DNA of 64,000 nucleotides from Flavobacteriales bacterium (GCA_026418175.1 JAOABX010000002.1:28811-92810); one strand, 5' to 3'; counted from the first letter of the stretch, positions 31,933-42,147 are shown. Numbers and translations are program-made. Notes: a model not told the origin generated them from the letters alone.

Positions 31933-33118
31933 GGTGTATTTCTTCAAACTGGTTTTCAATGGTTTTGCTTATTTGTACATAACGAATTAATTGAATAATC
32001 CCATACAGTAATACGGGCCAGGTAATCCATATAACTTGACGAATGGATAAAAACGAATAAAATACAAAAAATATTCCGCCCCCAAGCCATAATATGCCTG
32101 AGATTTGTAATCTGTATTTTTTAAGCACTAATTCTTCTTTTTGGAGTTTTTTTTGTAAGCGACGATTTATTTGCTGTTCTAAAATTATGGGATAAACTCC
32201 AAAATAAGTAATAATAAAAGTGAATGATAAAACAATAACGCTAGCACTTATAACCGGACTGACATTGTAATGTCGGGTTAAAAAACTTTCTATAAATCCA
32301 GCTATAATAAAGCATGGAACTAATCCAATTACTATTTTTAATCCATCTTTAGCTCCTTGCTTCATAGATTCAATTCGCGAATAAGTACCGGGAAAAACAA
32401 TGCCTTGAGCCAACACCAATCCGGCTGCTCCGGCTATTATAGCTACAGATATTTCAATAGTACCGTGCATCCAAATAGCCAGCATGGCGTCAGCAAATAA
32501 CTTTTTTTGATAAAAGAAATTTAAAAAAGATCCAACCATGATGCCTGTGCTGAACAATCGCCACAAAGTTCCTATTCCAAAGCTTATTCCAAGTACGTAA
32601 AATAAAAATGAAACATATATATTATTAAAAGTGATGTATAAAAACATAGGGCCTTCGGTAATTTGTCCATACACATCCATGGGTTTTCCTTTGTTGATGT
32701 TTTCTTCGGTTAAATTCACATATTGATCTCCCAAAATGAGTCGAACAAATTCTTGATCATTTTCGGAAGAGATCCAACCGATGGCAAATGCAATAAAAAA
32801 AACAGCAAAGGATAATCCTATAATAGGATGATATTTTCGTATAATGAGTGGAAGTTCTGTTTTCCAAAATTCCCAAATTCGATTGCTTTTTTCCCGTTTA
32901 TTACGATATATTTCTTGATGCAGTGCCGCAGAAAGTCCATTTAAATATTGCGTGGTTTTACTATCAGGAAAATAGGTTCGGGCATACGAAAGGTCGTCCA
33001 TTAGACGGATGTATAATTCGCTAAGCTGATCCGGGTTTTTTTTTCCCGGCTTAGCCAGCAATTCTTCTAACATTTTCCAGGTTTCCTGGCTTTTTTTTAT
33101 AAAATGGACTTCTTTCAT
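31916..33118 (-). CDS. SpoIIM-like (stage II sporulation protein M) membrane protein
   Basis: A 400-residue protein. A cytosolic helical region (about 1-95) is followed by the SpoIIM membrane domain. Helices start near residue 98 (GLSFAVFFIAFAIGWIS), and the family core has NNIYVSFLFYVLGISFGIGT and the motif MLAIWMHGTIEISVAIIAGAAGL. SpoIIM of sporulators works in septal peptidoglycan hydrolysis. Non-sporulating Bacteroidota carry this version beside moxR and DUF58, where its role is unclear. It is the first gene of the operon. The usual RDD-domain partner gene is not found here. Confidence 0.85.
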   Translation of the reverse strand: MKEVHFIKKSQETWKMLEELLAKPGKKNPDQLSELYIRLMDDLSYARTYFPDSKTTQYLNGLSAALHQEIYRNKREKSNRIWEFWKTELPLIIRKYHPIIGLSFAVFFIAFAIGWISSENDQEFVRLILGDQYVNLTEENINKGKPMDVYGQITEGPMFLYITFNNIYVSFLFYVLGISFGIGTLWRLFSTGIMVGSFLNFFYQKKLFADAMLAIWMHGTIEISVAIIAGAAGLVLAQGIVFPGTYSRIESMKQGAKDGLKIVIGLVPCFIIAGFIESFLTRHYNVSPVISASVIVLSFTFIITYFGVYPIILEQQINRRLQKKLQKEELVLKKYRLQISGILWLGGGIFFVFYSFLSIRQVIWITWPVLLYGIIQLIRYVQISKTIENQFEEIHHAENG

Positions 33119-33211
33119 GCAAGTTATGCTTACAATGATAAGAAATCAGAAGGAATACAGAAATTTCAATTTCTGAAAAACAATTTATTAATTAAATTTC
33201 AAATGTCAGTT

Positions 33212-35938
33212 TTATTTTAAAATAATCTTATAAACTGAAGGGTATCCGGATGTATCCATAATTTTCATGAAATATGTTCCGGCACTTAAGTGATGTAAAT
33301 TTAGTTGTATATCAGTTTCGTTGGATGAATATTTTTTATGTAGAACGATTTTTCCCTGAATATCAGTGATCATAATTTGTTGAATGTTTTTTGTGATAGA
33401 TGTAATATTGACCATTCCATCAGTGGGGTTTGGGTAAACTTTAAAAACAGATGTGTATGTGAAGTCAGGTAATGTAGCTGTGTAAGGTTCATAGCATGGA
33501 TAAGCTTGCTGGGAAGTCCAGTATTTTAAAATTTGATTTTCAAATCTGTTTAGAGCAATCAGCTGTGATGTTGTTAAAAGGGAATCATAAGTGGTAATCA
33601 TTCCTATAGTAAATTTTACCGGTATATGAGGAAGTAGTTTAACAGCTTTGGTAGTGGCTACAATTCTTTTATCAACTGGTGAATTCATGGCTGAAAGTTC
33701 ATCCCAAATAAAACCTGGATCAATTCCATCGGTGGTTTTATGGGTGGGATCTGAATTACCGGGAAATGCAAAGTGTGCCCTAAGATTTGATACATTCATT
33801 GCTCCCGGATAGCCAATACCTCCATAATGCAATGGAGAATCATCAGTGAACTTCCCTTCCATATACCTTTTATAATCATATACATCATCGGGATCGCCAG
33901 ACATGCAATTTTCACATTTTCGAAAATGCATGGTTTTTCTTAATGTATTAGTAGTATTGTACGCTAATGGCATATTGAGTATTTGCATGCTTTGGGCAAT
34001 ATTTAAAAAATTTCCTCCGATGGGTTCGTCAGAACCAGTAGAAAATATTCCATACGTAGCATTTTCATCTACATGTGTCCCAACGAAGTTGGAAGTAACA
34101 TCCCTTATGTCGAAATCAGTAAAAAAACTAAATACAATGCTGTCTAATGATTGATTGTTTCTGTTGATGATTTCATATTCCTGAAATACGGTACGATTTA
34201 TAATATCATTAACACCAGTAGCCGTATCATTTCTGCAAGCATACACTGATACACGTATTTCAATACCTAATGGAAGTCCACCGGATTGATGTGTGTCAAT
34301 CTTATCATTAAGTACAAAATATAGCATTTGTTTGCCTTTAATCGCTGGATAATCGCCATGTAATGGATTATAGTTGCCATCATTATTTACATCAACAAAG
34401 GGAGCAAGTTGAGGGTCGTATCCTGCAGGGCCACTTACCGGCCATTCCAAAATATCTTTGGGTATTTGATACAATCCGGCAGCAACGCTGCCATTGTTTA
34501 AGTGAAACAGAAAATCATCAATTTCAGCCTGGCTTACTTTCCATACTCTATTGTATTGTTTGGCAACTGATAAATCTATTCCAGCTGAACCATCTATTTT
34601 TAATGGGCCAGGCCAGGTATCTCTAGGTGAGTTGTCATAAAATCCTCGGTCTGCTGTAAGGAAATCTACAATAGGGCCATTACTTTTTAAAGCCCATAAG
34701 CATAGTGTTACCGCATTTTGAATATTCGGAAATTCCTTTATCCATAATCCTCTTTTTAATTTGTTAAATGAATTGATGCCGTATGGAAATGTGGCATTAA
34801 AAGCACCTACCGTTCCTTTTAATTTGTTTATATCAAGAAACTTAAAATTGTCAAACGTATGGCAATTAAGAAATTCATAGTTATCCAGATTAAATTTATA
34901 TAAACTGGAATAATTAAGTTGACGTTTGTTTACAAAAAAGACTTCATTTTGAGAATTTAATGCCAATAAAGTTCCATTAGGAGAATAATTAAACTGAATA
35001 TAGTTATTCCAAGAAACCATGTAATTACCAATGCAATAAGTTTCGATATTGTGTTGATTAATTAATATAGCCGGAGCAACATACACTGGACTCATAACAT
35101 TGGGAATAAATTCTGGATGACCAGGGATAAATATGCCTTTACCCGGTATGTTGATGATGTCAATGGCTTTAAATGTAAGAGGCAATGCGCTTTGTTCAAA
35201 ACGATCAGTCAAATCGCTTATATTAGACCCATTCCACATTAATAATCCGGTAGGGCTTTGCCGGCTAGTAACCCAGACATTTCCAGCATCGTCAACATCA
35301 ATGGCATCAATGTAGTGTTTGGTATTTAAAATATTTACACTATTAAAATTTTGCCAGTTGTTGCCTGAACGAATGTAAAACCCATCGGGTGTGGCCAAAT
35401 AAAGTTTGTTATTTTTGAATGTAAAATCAAGAATTGTATCATTTATAATAGGAGTATTGGATGAATTATAACAAGTAAAGTTAGTTCCATCCCAAATTAC
35501 TATTCCTTTAGCAGTGGCTACATAGAGTTTATTACCATATCCTCTGATTTTATATACATGGTCATTCAAAAAGCAAGTGTTGTTACTTGAAGAATATGCG
35601 GTTCCTGAATTTACATGATAGAAGCCGCTATTATCTGTGCCAACGTATAATTGATTGTTCCATTTACAAATACTGGTTGGCGACGATATATAATTAAGAG
35701 GAATAACATTCCATGTGCCATTTTTAAAGTTTAAAATATTTTCATTCCCTGAACTGGAAGATGTTATCAAAAAGACTGTATCGTGCGGGTCAATAAAAAT
35801 ATCTTTTTTAATAACAGTGTTTGGTGTAGCTATCGGAAAATTATTCCAGGATGTGATTCCATTTTGTGGAAATGAATGATTGGCAAGTGGGAAAAGAATC
35901 AGAATAAATACGAAACAAAGTAATGAGTGCTTTTTCAT
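33212..35938 (-). CDS. Secreted protein with beta-propeller-like repeats and type A T9SS tail
   Basis: A 908-residue exported protein. It has a signal peptide (about 1-24) and an N-terminal half with two-component-propeller-like repeats (VYVATAKGIVIWDGTNFTCY-type units; LYLATPDGFYIRSGNNW, GNVWVTSRQSPTGLLMWNGS). A middle region carries Asp-rich, dockerin-like pieces (FVDVNNDGNYNPLHGDYP). The last ~75 residues are the type A T9SS sorting domain (KVYPNPTDGMVNI, then AGTYFMKI). It should pass the outer membrane through the Por machinery and be attached or released. The role of the propeller is unknown. A short inverted repeat lies in its 5' leader. Confidence 0.88.
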   Translation of the reverse strand: MKKHSLLCFVFILILFPLANHSFPQNGITSWNNFPIATPNTVIKKDIFIDPHDTVFLITSSSSGNENILNFKNGTWNVIPLNYISSPTSICKWNNQLYVGTDNSGFYHVNSGTAYSSSNNTCFLNDHVYKIRGYGNKLYVATAKGIVIWDGTNFTCYNSSNTPIINDTILDFTFKNNKLYLATPDGFYIRSGNNWQNFNSVNILNTKHYIDAIDVDDAGNVWVTSRQSPTGLLMWNGSNISDLTDRFEQSALPLTFKAIDIINIPGKGIFIPGHPEFIPNVMSPVYVAPAILINQHNIETYCIGNYMVSWNNYIQFNYSPNGTLLALNSQNEVFFVNKRQLNYSSLYKFNLDNYEFLNCHTFDNFKFLDINKLKGTVGAFNATFPYGINSFNKLKRGLWIKEFPNIQNAVTLCLWALKSNGPIVDFLTADRGFYDNSPRDTWPGPLKIDGSAGIDLSVAKQYNRVWKVSQAEIDDFLFHLNNGSVAAGLYQIPKDILEWPVSGPAGYDPQLAPFVDVNNDGNYNPLHGDYPAIKGKQMLYFVLNDKIDTHQSGGLPLGIEIRVSVYACRNDTATGVNDIINRTVFQEYEIINRNNQSLDSIVFSFFTDFDIRDVTSNFVGTHVDENATYGIFSTGSDEPIGGNFLNIAQSMQILNMPLAYNTTNTLRKTMHFRKCENCMSGDPDDVYDYKRYMEGKFTDDSPLHYGGIGYPGAMNVSNLRAHFAFPGNSDPTHKTTDGIDPGFIWDELSAMNSPVDKRIVATTKAVKLLPHIPVKFTIGMITTYDSLLTTSQLIALNRFENQILKYWTSQQAYPCYEPYTATLPDFTYTSVFKVYPNPTDGMVNITSITKNIQQIMITDIQGKIVLHKKYSSNETDIQLNLHHLSAGTYFMKIMDTSGYPSVYKIILK

Positions 35939-36022
35939 ATCAGGTAAGTTTTAATGCTATTTACGAGTTTTTTACCTGAATGGATACTAACAATTTTTTG
36001 AGTTTGTCGCTTATTATAAAAA

Positions 36023-36049
36023 AAAATCCACCTGATTCAGGTGGATTTT
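36023..36049 (-). terminator. Strong rho-independent terminator of the type B T9SS gene
   Basis: A 12-bp perfect stem (AAAATCCACCTG / CAGGTGGATTTT) with a 3-nt loop lies 20 bp beyond the stop codon of the 36069-38522 gene. On the minus strand it is followed by a long T-run. Confidence 0.85.
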
Positions 36050-36068
36050 AAAATCAATGCTATGCATA

Positions 36069-38522
36069 TTAATAAATCAAGTTTACATGGCCCCGGTATT
36101 CAAATTCTTTCCCTTTTTCATTAACAAATTTTACAATGTATGTATAAGTTCCTTGCGGGCAAAGTACCTTATTATTTTGATAATCTCCCGTCCAAGGTTT
36201 TTCCGGGTCATTACTTTCAAATACCAATTGGCCCCACCGGTTAAATATTTTTACTTCAATGCTTGTAACCTTTGAGGTAAGGTTTCTTCCTATGGGAAAC
36301 CATGTTTCATTTAAACCGTCACCATTGGGGGTAAAACTATTAGCAATCCAAACGTCGCTGATATCTTCAACAATTACAATACCGGTTGCCACATCACTAC
36401 AACCATATTGCGTTGTAGCTGTTAGTGTAATCAGGAAGGTGTCAGCATAGCTGAATTCATATGATGGATTGGGAGCTTGAGTATTAAATAAGCCTGCAAT
36501 ATCCCAATCAAAATAAATAGCATCTGGAGAAGAAGTATTAGTAAATGTTATTAAGGCATTACCTAAATTAGCAACTTCAGGTGTTGCAATAAATCCTGCT
36601 GATGGTACACTGTAAACCTGAAGATAATCAGTCATACTGATACTTTGTACACAACCCATATCAGATGTTGCCGTTAACTGTACATCATAACTTCCTGGCG
36701 TAGTAATAGTAAAAGATGGATTGGTGGTAGCAAAACTTCCCTGGCCTTCAATCGTCCAGTTATATGAAGCAATAGTACCAGAAGAAATGGTAGAATTATT
36801 CTGCATAGTAAAATTAACCGGTGAACATCCATTTAATACCGGTGCACTAAATGCAGGCTGGGGAAGAGGATAAACAATTACCGTAAGACTTGCAGTATCA
36901 CTACATCCATTAATATCCGTACCTATAACTTCCCAGGTTTGACTATTATTAAGTGTAGCCGTAGGATTACTTATGTTAGTTGCACTTAAACCCGTTGCAG
37001 GTGACCAGATATATGTGTTTGCTCCGCTTGCTTGTAGTTGAGTAGAAAATCCCGGGCAAACACCAGGATCGGCTGAAGTAGCTGTCACTGTTGGTGGTGA
37101 GTATAAATATACATTTTGATAAGTGCTGTCTACACATCCATTGGCATCAGTACCTATGATAGTATAGGTAATATCATAGGTGGGTGTACAAATTACTTGG
37201 CTACCAAACGGTATATTTAAAAATGTGTCAGGCACCCAGGTATAATTTTGGGCTCCAACAGCTGTTAATTGTACTGATTCACCGGGACATAAATAAGGAT
37301 CAACTGGCGATGATTGTATGACTGGAGCCGGATAATGATTTAAGGTTGCTGTAGCTGTTCCAGTACAACCATTGGCATCGGTTACAAATACTGAAATTGG
37401 GCCTGGGGTGTTAGTAGTATAAAAAGGCATGATTGAACCATCACTCCATAAATAGCTGGCATAGGGCTGTGTAGTAGTTACAGTAATGCTTGTATTTGGA
37501 CAAAAGTCAAAAGGTCCTGCTATGCTTGGATAAATGTTGGGTGGTCCCGGTTGAACAAAAACAGTATCTGGATATCCGCCACTACCGCCACCGCTAGCGC
37601 CAATACATTGTGTGTAACCGGCATAACAAGATGGAAATACCAGTTGGCAAGTATAGCTTGCGCCACCCGGTGGAGGAGTTACTGTGATGCTATTACCGGT
37701 ACCTATAGGGGTTGGATTACCAACCTGATACCAGGTTAGTGTTCCAGTTACACCTGGACCATTCGGTGTCCATCGCCAGGCATTATTAGTAGTAGTCCAT
37801 TGGGTAGAGTTTCTTCCAGGCACCGTAAAGGCAACAGTTCCTGCCTGATTATGTATTCCCTGTACAGCTGTTCCACCTGCCCATGTTAAACAATTGGGTT
37901 TATTGGTAATGTGATTTTCTATTACATTGGTACTTTCATAGATAATGATCTGAAAAGTTCCCTGTAAATTAGTACATGAATACATAGGGACATTTGACCA
38001 AGTTACAACAAGCCTGCGACAGGGAGCTGTGCCTATGGTTTGATAACGAATTTGACCACCTATACCGGGATGCCAATCTTGCCAAGGTCCCATGATGCAA
38101 TTTTTTGGAACTGTTGCAGCGGTACTTGGAATAGCTGCAGATGTAAAGGTATTGGGTTGTCCACCTGTAAATGAAATCCACCCATTGGAACCAATCCAAA
38201 ATTGGGTGTAAGTATTGCCAAAAAAACAAAATGTAAAACCGATGTTAAAAGGACCCGCTTGCGAATCATCACTTAATGTTACAGAAGTTCCGCCTGCCGG
38301 TACGGGAGCAAAAGGAATATTTTCTACCAAATACGAAGTGGTAGCACTAGGCGCAGGTCCACCTGAACCACTTGGACAATTTGAAAAATCAGCTGTAAGT
38401 GTTGTAGATGATATTCCACAGGGTAAATATTGATCTGGTCCTAAATAAGGACATAAACCTTGTGAATTAATATTTAAAGTGCTGATTATTATACCTAAAG
38501 CTGCTTTGTAAAAATTCTTCAT
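36069..38522 (-). CDS. PKD-repeat surface protein with gliding-associated (type B T9SS) C-terminal domain
   Basis: An 817-residue exported protein. A signal peptide (about 1-20) is followed by a beta-sandwich lectin-like N-domain (FTFCFFGNTYTQFWIGSNGW) and several Ig/PKD-like modules rich in Pro, Thr and Tyr (QLQASGANTYIWSPATGLSA, YDVQLTATSDMGCVQSI). The C-terminus is the ~90-residue gliding-motility-associated domain (FTPNGDGLNETWFPIG, then IFNRWGQLVFES, PQGTYTYIVKF). This is the type B signal for T9SS export and surface binding. It is probably an adhesin or matrix protein. A strong terminator follows it. Confidence 0.92.
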   Translation of the reverse strand: MKNFYKAALGIIISTLNINSQGLCPYLGPDQYLPCGISSTTLTADFSNCPSGSGGPAPSATTSYLVENIPFAPVPAGGTSVTLSDDSQAGPFNIGFTFCFFGNTYTQFWIGSNGWISFTGGQPNTFTSAAIPSTAATVPKNCIMGPWQDWHPGIGGQIRYQTIGTAPCRRLVVTWSNVPMYSCTNLQGTFQIIIYESTNVIENHITNKPNCLTWAGGTAVQGIHNQAGTVAFTVPGRNSTQWTTTNNAWRWTPNGPGVTGTLTWYQVGNPTPIGTGNSITVTPPPGGASYTCQLVFPSCYAGYTQCIGASGGGSGGYPDTVFVQPGPPNIYPSIAGPFDFCPNTSITVTTTQPYASYLWSDGSIMPFYTTNTPGPISVFVTDANGCTGTATATLNHYPAPVIQSSPVDPYLCPGESVQLTAVGAQNYTWVPDTFLNIPFGSQVICTPTYDITYTIIGTDANGCVDSTYQNVYLYSPPTVTATSADPGVCPGFSTQLQASGANTYIWSPATGLSATNISNPTATLNNSQTWEVIGTDINGCSDTASLTVIVYPLPQPAFSAPVLNGCSPVNFTMQNNSTISSGTIASYNWTIEGQGSFATTNPSFTITTPGSYDVQLTATSDMGCVQSISMTDYLQVYSVPSAGFIATPEVANLGNALITFTNTSSPDAIYFDWDIAGLFNTQAPNPSYEFSYADTFLITLTATTQYGCSDVATGIVIVEDISDVWIANSFTPNGDGLNETWFPIGRNLTSKVTSIEVKIFNRWGQLVFESNDPEKPWTGDYQNNKVLCPQGTYTYIVKFVNEKGKEFEYRGHVNLIY

Positions 38523-38630
38523 TACGTAATTGTATCTAATTAGTTACACATGAAATGTAAATTTCCATTTTTTGGTTGCATGACTTTGGAAAAAAAATCT
38601 ATTGTGCTGTTCCATTCCAAATGCAATTCA

Positions 38631-38662
38631 TTGATAGATAAACATCCTTTTCTTTATATTTG
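38631..38662 (+). promoter_or_regulatory. Bacteroidota-type promoter of the E1 gene
   Basis: TTG (38631-38633), 21-bp spacer, TATATTTG (38655-38662). The ATG at 38692 follows after 29 bp, giving a leader of about 20 nt. It probably drives the E1-to-substrate-binding-protein run up to 44541. Confidence 0.7.
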
Positions 38663-38691
38663 CCTGATTACTATATAAAATGTAACTAAGC

Positions 38692-41091
38692 ATGGAAGAA
38701 ATTTTGGCCACGGCACCTTTAGATACTGCAAAGCTTTCATTTGAAGAGTTTAGAAAAGAAATTTTAAATGATTATCGCATAGCCAACGAAAGCCGGGAAG
38801 CAAGTTTATTGGGCCGTCGTGAGGTATTAACTGGCAAAGCTAAATTTGGAATTTTTGGGGATGGTAAAGAATTGGCACAAATTGCAATGGCCAAAGTGTT
38901 TAAAGAGGGAGATTTTAGAAGTGGATATTACCGCGACCAAACTTTTATGTTGGCAGCTGGCTTAATGACGGTACGTCAGTTTTTTGCACAATTGTATGCA
39001 CATGCCAGCCTGGAACATGAACCCATGACCGGCGGAAGATGCATGAACGGACATTTTGCTACCAAATGGGTGGATGAAAACGGAAATTGGCTTCCACAGG
39101 CACGCATGAAAAATTCCAGTGCCGATATTTCTCCTACTGCCGGACAAATGCCTCGCTTGCTTGGTTTGGCTTTGGCTTCAAAATTTTATAGGGAAAATAA
39201 AGAATTAAAAAATTATACCGATTTTTCTAATAATGGGAATGAAGTAGCTTTTGGAACCATAGGAGATGCCAGTACATCTGAAGGTATTTTTTGGGAAACC
39301 CTCAATGCCGCATCGGTGTTGCAAGTACCAATGGCTGTATCTGTTTGGGATGATGGATATGGAATTTCAGTGCCCAAAGAATTTCAAACAGTTAAAGGGA
39401 GCATTTCGCAAGCCCTGAAGGGGTTTGAAAAAGATGAAAATGGACCAGGACTGCTCATTTTTAAAGCCAAGGCCTGGGATTACGTTGAATTGATTGAAAC
39501 ATATCAAAAAGGCGTGGCTATTTGCCGACAGGAGCATATACCGGTATTATTTCATATCGAAGAATGTACTCAACCTCAGGGGCATTCTACCTCAGGTTCG
39601 CACGAGCGTTACAAGAGCAAAAAACGTTTACAATGGGAAGAAAAATACGATTGTATTCGTCAGTTTCGTCAGTGGATTGAGAAAAAAGGAATTGCCACCC
39701 CGGATGAACTGAATGCAATAGAAAAACAAGCGGTAGAACATGTAAAGCAGGAGCGCCGTGCTGCTTGGGAAGCTTTTCAGGCTGAAATTAAGGCTGAATT
39801 AAATGAAGTGTATAATTTTTTATTAGAACTAGGCCTTTCTGATTTAGCGAATGAGTTACGTTCTATAGTTGATCCCTTACGCCGTGATGTAATGTCAATT
39901 GCTCGTCGTGCTTTGCTGACTGTTCGATATGTAGATTCACCTGCAAAAACTAAACTTCAGCAATGGATTTTAAAACAAAATGAGCTGAATTACGATCGGT
40001 ACAGTTCTCATTTGTATTCAGAATCTTCAAAATCTGCTTTAAAAGTTCAACCCGTGCTCCCGGTTTATACATCAGATGAAATGGTGGACGGGCGTATTAT
40101 TCTTCGGGATAATTTTGATAAGATATTAGAAAAAGAACCGCGATTTATAGCCTTTGGTGAAGATGTTGGAGGAATTGGTGGTGTAAACCAAACATTTGAA
40201 GGACTTCAAAAGAAGTATGGAGAAAACCGTGTATTTGATACCGGTATTCGCGAAGCAACTATTGCAGGACAAGGTATTGGTATGGCAATGCGTGGATTGC
40301 GTCCTTACGCCGAAATTCAATACCTTGATTATTTGCTATATGCTATTCAAATATTAAGTGATGATGCCGCTACACTTTCATATAGAACCAAAGGGCAGCA
40401 AAAAGCTCCATTGATTGTAAGTACCCGCGGGCATCGGTTAGAGGGAATCTGGCATTCTGGTTCTCCCATGGGAATGGTGATTAATGCTTTGCGTGGAATG
40501 TATGTTTGCGTTCCACGAAATATGACGCAGGCAGCAGGAATGTACAATACCTTACTGGCTTCTGATGATGCAGCATTGGTGATTGAACCTTTGAACGGGT
40601 ATCGCCTGAAAGAGCGTTATCCGGCAAATATTGGTGAATTTAGAGTTCCATTAGGCCAGCCCGAAATTTTGAAAGCAGGCAACGATGTAACTATTGTAAC
40701 TTACGGTTCTACCTGTCGCTTGGTGGAAGAGGCTGCACAAAAATTAGAAGCCATTGGTATTTCCTGCGAAGTTATTGATGTGCAGACCTTGCTTCCCTTT
40801 GATGTGGAGCATCGCATTGTTCAATCGTTGCAAAAAACGAATAAGATATTGTTTGTAGATGAAGATGCCGAGGGAGGGGCTACCGGATTTATGCTACAGC
40901 AAGTACTTGAAAAACAAGGTGGATTCCGTTTTTTGGATGTTGCACCCAAAACACTTAGTGGAAAAGATCATCGGCCTGCTTATGCCAGCGATGGCGATTA
41001 TTTTTCCAAACCTTCGGTAGAAGATATTGTAGAAGCTGTTTACAGCTTGATGCATGAAATTGACCCGGAAACGTTTCCGGCATTGATTTAA
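38692..41091 (+). CDS. 2-oxoacid dehydrogenase E1, fused alpha and beta subunits
   Basis: A 799-residue thiamine-diphosphate enzyme that joins E1 alpha (about 1-420) and E1 beta (about 460-799). It decarboxylates a branched-chain or related 2-oxoacid and passes the acyl group to the lipoyl E2. The alpha half has the TPP-fold motif TIGDASTSEGIFWETLNAAS and the loop HSTSGSHERYKS. The beta half has FGEDVGGIGGVNQTFEGL and GQGIGMAMRGLRPYAEIQ. This fusion is common in Bacteroidota and often assigned to branched-chain 2-oxoacid dehydrogenase. E2 and E3 are not in the window, so the exact substrate is inferred. Confidence 0.93.
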   Translation: MEEILATAPLDTAKLSFEEFRKEILNDYRIANESREASLLGRREVLTGKAKFGIFGDGKELAQIAMAKVFKEGDFRSGYYRDQTFMLAAGLMTVRQFFAQLYAHASLEHEPMTGGRCMNGHFATKWVDENGNWLPQARMKNSSADISPTAGQMPRLLGLALASKFYRENKELKNYTDFSNNGNEVAFGTIGDASTSEGIFWETLNAASVLQVPMAVSVWDDGYGISVPKEFQTVKGSISQALKGFEKDENGPGLLIFKAKAWDYVELIETYQKGVAICRQEHIPVLFHIEECTQPQGHSTSGSHERYKSKKRLQWEEKYDCIRQFRQWIEKKGIATPDELNAIEKQAVEHVKQERRAAWEAFQAEIKAELNEVYNFLLELGLSDLANELRSIVDPLRRDVMSIARRALLTVRYVDSPAKTKLQQWILKQNELNYDRYSSHLYSESSKSALKVQPVLPVYTSDEMVDGRIILRDNFDKILEKEPRFIAFGEDVGGIGGVNQTFEGLQKKYGENRVFDTGIREATIAGQGIGMAMRGLRPYAEIQYLDYLLYAIQILSDDAATLSYRTKGQQKAPLIVSTRGHRLEGIWHSGSPMGMVINALRGMYVCVPRNMTQAAGMYNTLLASDDAALVIEPLNGYRLKERYPANIGEFRVPLGQPEILKAGNDVTIVTYGSTCRLVEEAAQKLEAIGISCEVIDVQTLLPFDVEHRIVQSLQKTNKILFVDEDAEGGATGFMLQQVLEKQGGFRFLDVAPKTLSGKDHRPAYASDGDYFSKPSVEDIVEAVYSLMHEIDPETFPALI

Positions 41092-41094
41092 TTC

Positions 41095-42147
41095 ATGGAG
41101 TTTGTACCATATCATCAGGCAGATCCTTCGCGGTGTGTGGTGGTTGACGGTCAACTGGCTGGGGCTTTTCCTTTATCTCATTGGCGAGGAAGTAATATAC
41201 ATAAACCTTTGGAAGATGATACCAGTGCTGCAATAGTATTGAATGCCATACTCAAAAATATTCCTCAAATCCGATTTCCACAGGTTACTGCAAACCATTA
41301 TGATATTGATGGTTTGGTTGGTATATGGAGTTTACTTAATTTACAAAAAGCTTTGCAACATGATATACTTTTAAGGCAAATTGCCTTGGTTGGCGACTTC
41401 AGGGAAGTAGAACCGGAGAATCCTTTATCGATGCTTGCTTTAAAGATTGTTTTAACATTGAATCATTTAGAAAAAAAACAGTTTTATCCTCCATTTGGAG
41501 AAAAGCAAGAGGCAGAAGCATGTGTGCAAAAATTTCAAACCTTTATCCCTTTATTATCTGAAGTTATTGAGGATGTTGAACAATTTCAAGATGCATGGGA
41601 AGAGGATTTGAAAACCATCATGCATGGATTAGGTATTGCCCGAAAAGCAAAGGTAATTCATCATGCTTCAATTCGGCTAACGGAAATAATATTGGATGAG
41701 CCGGTTCCCTATTATGCATACACTTGGCTAGCCAAAGATGCCGATATAATTTTATCGGTATATCCAAACAATAGGTATGAATTGGAGTATCGCTATACTA
41801 CATGGGTGGATGCTGCCAAACGTAAGATATTTCCTAGAATGCATTTACAGCCCTTAGTTGAAATTTTAAATGAACAGGAAACTTCACCCTATCGTTGGAT
41901 GGCAGAAGATATCATGGATTCTGGACCTATTCTGCGTCTTGGAAATGTAGATTTAAGCCGAACTGAGAGGTTTGATGACCCTAATAAACGGATTATTTTT
42001 TCGTCTTCTATCAGGCCAAAAGATTTTACAAAGTTGATAACAGATTATTTTAAAACCTGTTATGCCACACTAGTTCCAAGCCGTTATACCGATTGGAAAC
42101 AAGTAAAAGAAATAGCCAATTTATATTTTTATGCAAAAAATAACTGA
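41095..42147 (+). CDS. DUF6687-like protein with a DHH-type HYDIDG motif
   Basis: A 350-residue soluble protein that starts MEFVPYHQADPSRCVVVDG. From memory it resembles the uncharacterised DUF6687 family. The stretch NHYDIDGLVGIWSLL (about 67-81) recalls motif I of DHH phosphoesterases (RecJ, NrnA), which bind Mn2+ through such Asp residues. A later DHH triad was not clearly seen, so catalysis is only a suggestion. It lies 3 bp after the E1 gene and overlaps murQ by 17 bp. No signal peptide or membrane helix is visible. Its function is unknown. Confidence 0.6.
   Translation: MEFVPYHQADPSRCVVVDGQLAGAFPLSHWRGSNIHKPLEDDTSAAIVLNAILKNIPQIRFPQVTANHYDIDGLVGIWSLLNLQKALQHDILLRQIALVGDFREVEPENPLSMLALKIVLTLNHLEKKQFYPPFGEKQEAEACVQKFQTFIPLLSEVIEDVEQFQDAWEEDLKTIMHGLGIARKAKVIHHASIRLTEIILDEPVPYYAYTWLAKDADIILSVYPNNRYELEYRYTTWVDAAKRKIFPRMHLQPLVEILNEQETSPYRWMAEDIMDSGPILRLGNVDLSRTERFDDPNKRIIFSSSIRPKDFTKLITDYFKTCYATLVPSRYTDWKQVKEIANLYFYAKNN

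Noticed and set aside
33158-33175. Near-perfect palindrome CAGAAATT-TC-AATTTCTG
   Set aside because: It lacks a T-run on either strand and is AT-rich, so I did not call it a terminator or operator.
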